Made by a program: the position numbers and the translations under genes. Shown in pieces: positions 16,918 through 23,276 of a stretch of 64,000 nt of DNA. Within the stretch, counting starts at the first letter, position 1. The number at the start of each line of letters is the position of its first letter. The notes beneath the pieces are model-generated. The model saw only the letters and a program-made list of their open reading frames with translations, had not been told where the DNA came from and made no database searches. Origin of the DNA: Blautia wexlerae DSM 19850 (GTDB taxonomy: Bacteria; Bacillota; Clostridia; Lachnospirales; Lachnospiraceae); contig NZ_CP102267.1 of the NCBI RefSeq assembly GCF_025148125.1, forward strand, positions 3,296,501 through 3,360,500, in the 5' to 3' direction.

Positions 16918-18284
16918 TTATGTATTATCGCTAATTATTATTTCTACTTCAAAAAAATCTTTATCATATTTAAAATCTATTTCACCATTATACTTTCTTA
17001 CAATTTGTTTGACACTTTCAATCCCCCATCCGTGCTCATCTTTCTCTTTTTTACTTGTATAAAATTTAGTGTTTTTTTCATAAGGTTTATATATGCTTGT
17101 ATTCTTTACTTTAAAAATAAACATATCATTAATATTTCGAAAAATACACGTAATTTTACCTTTTCCCTCTTCACACTTTTCAGCAGCTTCTATTGCATTA
17201 TCCAAAAGATTTCCTAGGAGTACAACAAAATCTATGTCTTTCATCGGAATTTTTTCTATTTTTGAATCTACTTTAAAAAAAATATTCTTTTCTTCCATTT
17301 TTCGCACTTTTATATTCAACATAAAATTTATTTCTGGAATTCCTGTCCACGCTACTCCACTATATCTAATGCTTTCTCTCTTGTAATGATTCAAAAAAGT
17401 GATACATGAATCCAGTTCTCCATTTTCCAGGCATTCTTTTATATATAAAAGCAAATGTTTTTCATCGTGCACCAAACACCGATACCGGTCATATGACATT
17501 CTCAATTCTTCATATTCTTCTTCCATTAATTTGCATCTCATATCTAAAATCTGATTTCTCATTTCTAGGGTCTTTTTTTGAAACTTAACATATACACCAA
17601 TCAATGCTATATTACTAACTGCTAATAAACATGCGGTCATTACAAAATTTTCCTTTTTAATCGTACCAAATTTGTATATGATGCTAACTATTAATAAAAC
17701 ATACTCTAACAATCCAATAATAAAAAGTTCCTTCAGACGTGTACGCAATATTCCTTTTATACTGTTTACTGACAAAATAAATTTAATTATCCAAAATATG
17801 AATAAACAGCCTAAAATCCAAAATATAACTTCCTGATATGTATGTCCTCTCGGATATGAATAAAAATCATCCCACTGTTTATGGTTAAACACCCCTGCAT
17901 ATACAACATAAGCCTCTTTTATCAATCCTATATTAACTGCATAGAAAAAATTCCAAACATATGCCTGTTTAAATGTGCAATCAAAGTAGCAAAAAACATA
18001 TAATACAATTATTCCACTCCCAAGAATAATCATTAACAACGATTGATATCCAGCCCAATACTGAGCAGTTAACCAAAATATCATGCCGATATATAATATT
18101 CTTCTTAAGACCATCTCCTTTTTCTTTACAAAAAAAATATCATATATAATTCCTGCAATTAATCCAATTATGTATATACAAATAACTTTTATGACATATT
18201 TTTCTATTTTTTTATCAATCTGCCATAATGAAACAGAAAAATTATAAATTCCAAAAAAAATCAAAGAATACAACAGCCATTCTA
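16918..18284 (-). pseudogene. AgrC-like GHKL sensor histidine kinase, 3' part (interrupted by IS)
   Basis: This part carries about six membrane helices, a coiled-coil linker and the kinase core: a degenerate H-box in YRCLVHDEKHLLLYI, the N-box LLGNLLDNAIEAAE and the G-box HGWGIESVKQIV. AgrC/LytS-type kinases sense a peptide outside the cell and signal to a LytTR regulator, here the gene at 19284-19991. The first 39 codons lie across an IS at 19164-19280. Removing the IS and one target copy restores KKYYVLEWLLYS in frame, giving about 493 residues. The ATG at 18303 lies inside the IS and is fortuitous, though it could yield an N-terminally short protein. The next gene, lanM, begins 17 bases after the stop. 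Confidence 0.88.
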
Positions 18285-18313
18285 GAGCGTGTCTGAAAAA
18301 CATTTTAAATTGT

Positions 18314-18751
18314 TTATTTTAACCAAATTAATATTGAGGCGATACAAATAAATCCCAAGTAGGTTGCAGCTAATTTGTCATAACGTGTAGCGATTCGTCG
18401 GAATGCTTTTAATTTCAGAAAATACTTTTCTACTAAATGGCGTTCTTTGTATAACCACCAATCACAATGACGTTCAAATTTAGCTCCCTTTCGGGATGGA
18501 ATGGTTGGCTCTCCACCGCGTGCGTACACATAATCAAGCAATTTATTACTGTCATATCCTCGGTCAGCTAACACATTGCTTCCGTTTATTTCAATTTGAT
18601 CGAGCAAAGGGATTGCATAATTGATATCATTACGCTGTCCCTCACTGATCATTAAATAAACTGGATATCCATAGGCATCTACTACCGCATGGATTTTGGT
18701 GCTGGCTCCTCCACGACTATGCCCGATTTCATTTGAAGGCCCCCTTTTTTT
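18314..18751 (-). CDS. IS427-type transposase, second frame (OrfB part)
   Basis: The C-terminal half of the DDE transposase. It holds HAVVDAYGYPVYLMISEGQRND, the second Asp in NVLADRGYDSNKLLDYV and the late Glu region KERHLVEKYFLKLKAFRRIATRYDKL. It is reached by frameshifting on the A7 run (minus strand, 18751-18745) followed by GGGGGCC, the usual slippery site of this group. It has no ribosome site of its own and would be made as an OrfAB fusion of about 257 residues. Confidence 0.85.
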   Translation of the reverse strand, partial: KKRGPSNEIGHSRGGASTKIHAVVDAYGYPVYLMISEGQRNDINYAIPLLDQIEINGSNVLADRGYDSNKLLDYVYARGGEPTIPSRKGAKFERHCDWWLYKERHLVEKYFLKLKAFRRIATRYDKLAATYLGFICIASILIWLK

Positions 18752-19086
18752 GCACCGGCACTATGCTGGTGCGCCTGGATAATAGAAGCATCAATGGATA
18801 ATTCTTCCAATTCTGCTTCAAGACTTAAAATACGGAAAATATTATCAAGGATACCATCATCGATCCATTTTCGGAATCGGCTATAGACAGTTTTCCATGA
18901 ACCATAACGTTCAGGAAGATCGCGCCAAGGTGCCCCACTACGTGCAAGCCATACAATTCCATTCATAATGATACGATTGTCTTTCCTTGGACGTCCTTGT
19001 TTTCCAGTATTTTCAGGAGGTAATAAAGGTTCAATGCGAAGCCATTCTTCATCAGTCAACTCATATCGTCTCAACATAGTGAACAC
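18682..19086 (-). CDS. IS427-type transposase, first frame (OrfA part)
   Basis: 134 residues, beginning MFTMLRRYELTDEEWLRIEPLLPPE, the typical start of IS427-group proteins. NGIVWLARSGAPWRDLPERYG and the first catalytic Asp in ELSIDASIIQAHQHSAGAKKGG follow. After the A7 slippery run the zero frame continues for only about 20 residues to a stop; a shift at the run joins it to the second half. The reading frames look undamaged, so the element may be active. Confidence 0.88.
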   Translation of the reverse strand: MFTMLRRYELTDEEWLRIEPLLPPENTGKQGRPRKDNRIIMNGIVWLARSGAPWRDLPERYGSWKTVYSRFRKWIDDGILDNIFRILSLEAELEELSIDASIIQAHQHSAGAKKGGLQMKSGIVVEEPAPKSMR

Positions 19087-19163
19087 CCCTTTTTCTTTAT
19101 TTTATCATGAAAAAGGGAAATAAAACATGCGTTTTGTGCAATTTTTATTTTTCAGACACGCTC

Positions 19164-19280
19164 TAGAACATAATATTTTTTTTCTAATATTCTTCGTTCA
19201 GAAAACGTCTGGCTAAATATCCAGACACCTATCCCTGTCTCCATAAACGTTGCCAGTCCATACAATAAAACTTTCAGCAT
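19164..19280 (-). pseudogene. AgrC-like sensor kinase, 5' part (start and first membrane helix)
   Basis: ATG at 19280, three bases after the response-regulator stop, reads MLKVLLYGLATFMETGIG...KKYYVL, then enters the IS and stops at its TGA. It is the N-terminus of the kinase whose body lies at 16918-18284; the pair is exactly in frame once the IS and the duplicated target are removed. Confidence 0.85.
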
Positions 19281-19283
19281 TCT

Positions 19284-19991
19284 TCATACCCCCCAGTAAT
19301 TCAGAATTGCTTCTCTGACACCTTTGAATCTTTCTCTGCCAACTGTAATAATATTACCGTCCCGCATATAAAGATCCCTTCCTTTCATCTTCATCACATG
19401 TTGGATGTTTGCAAGATATCCTCTGTCAGATATAATAAATTCTTTTGAATTCAGTTCCTTTTCTACTGTTGACAGACTTGCTCTGATCTTTACTTCCCCA
19501 CGCCTGTGCACAAAAATGACATATTTTCCTTCTTTTTTCATATAGAAAATATCAGAATATGCCAGTTTTTCAACTTCATTTCTTTTATTTATGATATAGT
19601 ACCGCTCTTCTTTCTCCATAATTCCAGGAAGAAGCGCATCATAAGCCTGCGGAAGTTTTTCCTTCAGACACTCTTTGGGGATATAACGATAGGTGTTTAC
19701 CTCATATGCTTCTATTGCATAATCCACAAAATTTGTAATAAATATAATAACCGGATCCGGATAAAGTCTGCGAATTTCCCTCGCTGCCTCTATTCCGTTT
19801 TCTCCAGGCATCCGGATATCCAGAATATACATATCGAATTTTTCTTCATTCAATCCCAGCAGAAACCATTCCACATTCTGGTATATCGTTACCGTGCAAT
19901 CTACGTTTTTCTCTGCAAAATACTGTTCTGTGATATCCTTTTCTTTTTTCAGATACATTTCGTCATCATCCAGAATCATTATTCTTATCAT
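19284..19991 (-). CDS. LytTR-family response regulator (AgrA-like)
   Basis: 235 residues. The receiver domain has acidic pocket LDDDE (about 7-11), phospho-acceptor in MYILDIRMPGENG (about 56-60), ITNF and the KECL lysine (about 107). A C-terminal LytTR DNA-binding domain (about 135-230) carries IFYMKKEGKYVIFVHRRGEV and FIISDRGYLANIQHV. It would be phosphorylated by the kinase encoded directly downstream and bind pairs of about 9-bp direct repeats. Because the kinase is split by an IS, this regulator is probably an orphan now. It follows the 184-aa gene by five bases, so the operon order was 184-aa, regulator, kinase, lanM. Confidence 0.92.
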   Translation of the reverse strand: MIRIMILDDDEMYLKKEKDITEQYFAEKNVDCTVTIYQNVEWFLLGLNEEKFDMYILDIRMPGENGIEAAREIRRLYPDPVIIFITNFVDYAIEAYEVNTYRYIPKECLKEKLPQAYDALLPGIMEKEERYYIINKRNEVEKLAYSDIFYMKKEGKYVIFVHRRGEVKIRASLSTVEKELNSKEFIISDRGYLANIQHVMKMKGRDLYMRDGNIITVGRERFKGVREAILNYWGV

Positions 19992-19996
19992 AGCAA

Positions 19997-20551
19997 TTAT
20001 TCCTCCATGAATGTATAAAATCTGAATTTCTTCACATCATAAAAATAACTTTCATCCTTATTGATGACCAGCTCATAAACCTCGATATCCCCTTTGGTTG
20101 TCACATCAGTTCTGTGATACTGATAAATGTATCTGCCTTCCTCATGGTTTTTTACCTTTCTGATGATATCATCCACCAGTTCTCCGATTGTCATCGGACT
20201 GTCTCTGGAAGGTCTCCATCTTCCAATCATACCACGAACCTGTGACTTGGTCAGTTTAATTCTCTTTCCAAGAAGATATCCTTTCGGGAAAAAGTCTTCT
20301 CTGGTCTTTCCTGTCTTTTTTAATATCTCACGTATTGTCTTATTTTCTTCATCTAAAGCAAATCCCATATTAGCATAAGCCTGCATATGAAGCAACGCTA
20401 ATTCGAGATATTTACTGTTTTCAGATTCTTTATTCCATAACAGTAATTTGTCCAGACTTTTATATACAGTTTCTCTGATTGTAATTCCCTGATTTTGCAA
20501 AGTCTGCAAAGAAAACATCATGGTATACAAATCCTTTGTATATTCGTCCAT
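19997..20551 (-). CDS. Hypothetical protein heading the lanthipeptide/agr-like operon
   Basis: 184 residues, mostly helical in the first half (LYTMMFSLQTLQNQGITIRETVYKSLDKLLLW) and strand-rich at the end (DIEVYELVINKDESYFYDVKKFRFYTF). It has no signal peptide, membrane segment or cysteine. I do not recognise the family. Positively charged stretches (KGYLLGKRIKLTKSQVRGMIGRWRPSR) would suit nucleic-acid or kinase contact. It starts the transcript that includes the LytTR regulator, the kinase and lanM, and is divergent from an XRE regulator. A role in the peptide-sensing circuit is likely from position only. The start at 20551 has an AGGAGG site about ten bases upstream. Confidence 0.7.
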   Translation of the reverse strand: MDEYTKDLYTMMFSLQTLQNQGITIRETVYKSLDKLLLWNKESENSKYLELALLHMQAYANMGFALDEENKTIREILKKTGKTREDFFPKGYLLGKRIKLTKSQVRGMIGRWRPSRDSPMTIGELVDDIIRKVKNHEEGRYIYQYHRTDVTTKGDIEVYELVINKDESYFYDVKKFRFYTFMEE

Positions 20552-20669
20552 ATTCCTATATTCCTCCTGTCATAAAACATATCAAATTTGATTAGTCGCT
20601 TGTCATTTATATCCTTATACATATTTAATTCCGTCTGTTAAACTTTATCAAAGGAAAGGATTTTTATTT

Positions 20670-21005
20670 ATGAAAAACAATACTATCGGAAAAAGAATTG
20701 CAGAAGCTCGGATCAACAGAAATATTACCCAGGAACACCTGGAAGAATTAAGTGGTTTATCTGTAAGTACGATCAGCCGGATTGAAACAGGTAAGTATAT
20801 GCCTACTATTGAAAATCTCCTTAAGCTTTCTGAAATTCTTGATGTGGGACTTGACTATTTTCTTTATGATCTGCTTCCTCATAATAAAGATATTCAAAGC
20901 CCGGCTATTCAGGATGCGATTTCAATCATGAATCAAATGGGTGAACGCCAGACTGAATACATTGTAAAAATACTGAAAATATACCAGGCCTCTCATCAGG
21001 ATTAA
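20670..21005 (+). CDS. XRE-family transcriptional regulator
   Basis: 111 residues with a Cro/CI helix-turn-helix at about 7-62 (IGKRIAEARINRNITQEHLEELSGLSVSTISRIETGKYMPT), then IENLLKLSEILDVGLDYFLYD and a short helical tail. It binds DNA as a dimer. The gene is divergent from the 184-aa/LytTR/kinase/lanM operon, with 118 bases between, which suggests it controls that operon, itself, or the adjacent endolysin. The start has an AAAGGAAAGG site about nine bases upstream. Confidence 0.9.
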   Translation: MKNNTIGKRIAEARINRNITQEHLEELSGLSVSTISRIETGKYMPTIENLLKLSEILDVGLDYFLYDLLPHNKDIQSPAIQDAISIMNQMGERQTEYIVKILKIYQASHQD

Positions 21006-21045
21006 ATATAATTACAATTCGACAATTTTCGTGTTTTTGTCCTCG

Positions 21046-21099
21046 AAAAGCATTTTTCTGACCTCGAAGCAACAATCAGGAAATGCTTTTTATTTTTTT
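21046..21099 (+). terminator. Terminator after the XRE gene
   Basis: AAAAGCATTTTTCTGA (21046-21061) pairs with TCAGGAAATGCTTTT (21076-21090), then TTATTTTTTT. Confidence 0.85.
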
Positions 21100-21109
21100 C
21101 TGTTTCATG

Positions 21110-21140
21110 TTTACATTTTTCCCTTTTCTCACTCTTTATA
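21110..21140 (+). promoter_or_regulatory. TcdR/UviA-like promoter of the endolysin gene
   Basis: TTTACA (21110-21115), a 16-base spacer, CTCTTTATA (21132-21140). It agrees with the promoter upstream of the holin in both hexamers and the spacing, and lies between the XRE terminator and the endolysin ATG with a leader of about 45 bases. Confidence 0.7.
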
Positions 21141-21192
21141 AGATGTATCACCGGTGAGCAAATAAATAATCAAATTTCAGGAGGATAAAAAA

Positions 21193-22086
21193 ATGACAAA
21201 AACAGAAAAAGCAGTAACATGGGCAATTGAAATCGCAAACGATCCGGCACACGGATATGATCAGGATAACAGATGGGGACCGGACTACGATTGTTCTTCA
21301 CTGGTAATCTCCGCATGGCAGCAGGCTGGTGTTCCTGTAAAAACAAAAGGAGCCACTTATACAGGAAATATGAAATCCGTTTTTCTGTCCTGCGGCTTTA
21401 AGGATGTAACTTCCAAAGTTAATCTCAGCACAGGAAGTGGCATGAAACGTGGCGATGTATTATTAAACATCGCAAGTCATACAGTAATGCACATTGGTAA
21501 TGGTCAGGTGGTATCTGCCAGCAAAAATGAAAATAATGGATATCATGGTGGTAAACCCGGAGATCAGAGCGGAAAAGAGATCAAACTTCAGAGTTATTAC
21601 AATTTCCCCTGGGATTGCGTTCTCCGTTATACTGAAGATTCTTCAACTACTGATCCTGATCCTGAACCTCAGCCAACTGCAGGAAATGCAAAAATCCGCA
21701 AAGGTCAGGGTTATGCCAATAAATTCGCCAATGCAGGAATCTCTATTACCGGAAAAAGAGACGCTGCTACCAAAAAAGCAGGCGTTAAAGTTCTTCAGAC
21801 AGCTCTGAACAGGGATTATGGTGCCGGTCTGGATGTAGACGGTATCTGGGGAACAAACACAGACAATGCTCTTGGACAGCATTATGTAAAAAATGGTGAA
21901 ACACAGTATATGGTAACTGCCGCTGAGATTCTCCTTCTTTTACGTGCTTATGATCCAAACGGTGTAGAGATTCCCGGTACCTTTGGCTCAGGACTTCTCT
22001 CTGCTGTAAAGGCATTCCAGAAGGCACAGGGCTTAACAGTTTCCGGAACCTGTGACAGAAATACTTTCCTGAAACTGATCAGCTGA
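21193..22086 (+). CDS. Leaderless NlpC/P60-type endolysin with peptidoglycan-binding repeat
   Basis: 297 residues without signal peptide. An N-terminal NlpC/P60-like cysteine peptidase has DYDCSSLVISAWQQAG (Cys about 36) and a histidine in NIASHTVMHIGNGQVVSA (about 95-102). After a DPDPEPQP linker comes a C-terminal peptidoglycan-binding part with two similar halves (LDVDGIWGTNTDNAL and GSGLLSAVKAFQKAQGLTVSGTCDRNTFLKL). Such enzymes cleave peptide stems of the wall and, lacking a leader, need a holin to leave the cell. A TcdR-like promoter lies upstream and a UviB-like holin with the same promoter type is 8 kb away, so they may act together. The start is set by a GGAGG site. Confidence 0.88.
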   Translation: MTKTEKAVTWAIEIANDPAHGYDQDNRWGPDYDCSSLVISAWQQAGVPVKTKGATYTGNMKSVFLSCGFKDVTSKVNLSTGSGMKRGDVLLNIASHTVMHIGNGQVVSASKNENNGYHGGKPGDQSGKEIKLQSYYNFPWDCVLRYTEDSSTTDPDPEPQPTAGNAKIRKGQGYANKFANAGISITGKRDAATKKAGVKVLQTALNRDYGAGLDVDGIWGTNTDNALGQHYVKNGETQYMVTAAEILLLLRAYDPNGVEIPGTFGSGLLSAVKAFQKAQGLTVSGTCDRNTFLKLIS

Positions 22087-22165
22087 TCTTTACCAGATAA
22101 ACATCCGGCAGAATTCTGTCCCCTGATTCTGTCGGATATACCCCTTCACTATTCATGTATATAAC

Positions 22166-22217
22166 AAAAAGAAGCAATTTTGAAACCCATTAAAATGGTC
22201 TCAAAACTGCTTCTTTT
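22166..22217. terminator. Bidirectional terminator between endolysin and lipoprotein genes
   Basis: A long stem (AAAAAGAAGCAATTTTGA... with ...TCAAAACTGCTTCTTTT) around a short loop, with T-rich sequence on both strands, between convergent genes. Confidence 0.85.
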
Positions 22218-22231
22218 CGCATTTTTATATT

Positions 22232-22990
22232 CTACCACGGAACATATTCGCCGCTGTCTTCATCATAATAATACCAGCCGTTTCCTCTGCCTACAGGACT
22301 ACAGTCAGATTCCGCAGCCTGAAACGGTATATAGGAATTGGTTCCCGGATCCCAGGAATACAGGTCATACGGATCTGTGACCTCTTCTGATGCATCGTGA
22401 GGTGCTGTCCAGTAATATTTATTGCCATCCTGATCTGTGACACCATTTTCATTTACCATAGCATCTTCAATATCTTCCCAGCTTCCATAGTAATTTCCGT
22501 CACTGTCATACCAGTTTCCATCATCAGCTTCAGAAATCAGCCTTCCATTTCCCTCACTGTCATATATCATTGCCTGATCTGCCCTCTGATCAGATTGAGT
22601 ACCACCATTACCTGTTGAACCATTATCTTCAGATGCAGAAGTGTCCACCCCTGTGGTCTGGGAATCGTCTGTATCAGTTCCCGCAGTACTGTCTGTTCCA
22701 TTCTCTGAATTCTGTACGTCGCCTGCATTATTGGATGAAGCAGATATTTTCGTCTTCTTATCCGCAGTCTGATTTGAATCTTCTTTTCCAATGGATGTAC
22801 TTTTATTTACCTGTTTTTTATCCGGCTGAGATTTTTCTGCTGTTTTTTGTTTTGTCTGTTCGGATTTCTCCTGTGAGTTCTGCGTATAATCAACCTGTGT
22901 CTCTGTTTTATTCTGTTCCGCACAGCCAGTCATAGCAGCCGCTGCTGCTAAAATCCCTGCCATAATAATTGCAATCTTTTTCTGCTTCAT
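22232..22990 (-). CDS. Asp/Ser/Thr-rich lipoprotein of unknown function
   Basis: 252 residues. The lipoprotein signal peptide MKQKKIAIIMAGILAAAAAMTGC has its lipid-modified Cys at 23. Residues about 24-135 are low-complexity K/Q/S/T/D linker, ending SEDNGSTGNGG. The C-terminal 110 residues have repeated acidic aromatic phrases (DDGNWYDSDGNYYGSWEDIED, WYYYDEDSGEYVPW). It would be anchored outside the membrane with a wall-spanning linker. The general plan recurs in the 381-aa lipoprotein at 43853-44998, which also ends in DGDGTWCDDDGNTYDF-type phrases. Acidic turns might bind calcium; that is a guess. The start at 22990 has an AAAGGATAAC site. Confidence 0.75.
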   Translation of the reverse strand: MKQKKIAIIMAGILAAAAAMTGCAEQNKTETQVDYTQNSQEKSEQTKQKTAEKSQPDKKQVNKSTSIGKEDSNQTADKKTKISASSNNAGDVQNSENGTDSTAGTDTDDSQTTGVDTSASEDNGSTGNGGTQSDQRADQAMIYDSEGNGRLISEADDGNWYDSDGNYYGSWEDIEDAMVNENGVTDQDGNKYYWTAPHDASEEVTDPYDLYSWDPGTNSYIPFQAAESDCSPVGRGNGWYYYDEDSGEYVPW

Positions 22991-23276
22991 TTTGTTATCC
23001 TTTCTACATTTGTTAAAAATGTCGATGCCTTTATCATAATGTGCTTTTCCTGTTCATTATGACATACTTCACAGACTTCGATGCCTCATATGTCCCTTAT
23101 CTGTCATAAAAAGGACATTATTTATCTCCAAATTCAGACAAGATTTGAGTATAATAAGTTTATTGGCAGTACCGTAAACTTTGAGTATTACGGGAAAAAG
23201 CAGGTATAAACGCCTGGTAAAAGGGAGATCTTTTTTCTTAAAAGTGAAATCTCTGCGAAACAAATGACAACAGTGC
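22991..23276. other. Intergenic region upstream of the lipoprotein
   Basis: No convincing gene. Small stems are visible on the plus strand (CCGTAA...TTACGG near 23173-23195, CAGG...CCTG near 23203-23219) and GGCATCGA recurs twice on the minus strand (near 23025 and 23080). I could not match it to a known riboswitch. Confidence 0.5.

Larger units (their letters stand above)
18285..19163 (-). mobile_element. IS5-family, IS427-type insertion sequence
   Basis: About 879 bp. Both ends carry the inverted repeat AGCGTGTCTGAAAAA and sit in CTAG on each side (18282-18285 and 19163-19166), consistent with the TA target duplication of the IS427 group. It contains a two-frame transposase. It interrupts the agrC-like kinase gene. 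Confidence 0.9.

Noticed and set aside
18285..18303. ATG at 18303 as the start of the sensor kinase
   Set aside because: It lies inside the IS terminal repeat; the true start is across the IS at 19280.
23069..23263. 64-codon minus-strand frame upstream of the lipoprotein
   Set aside because: No ribosome site; the region contains small stems and promoter-like sequence.
23150..23276. Riboswitch before the lipoprotein or surface-protein gene
   Set aside because: Small hairpins exist, but I could not match the conserved bases of c-di-GMP, purine, THF, fluoride or other known classes.
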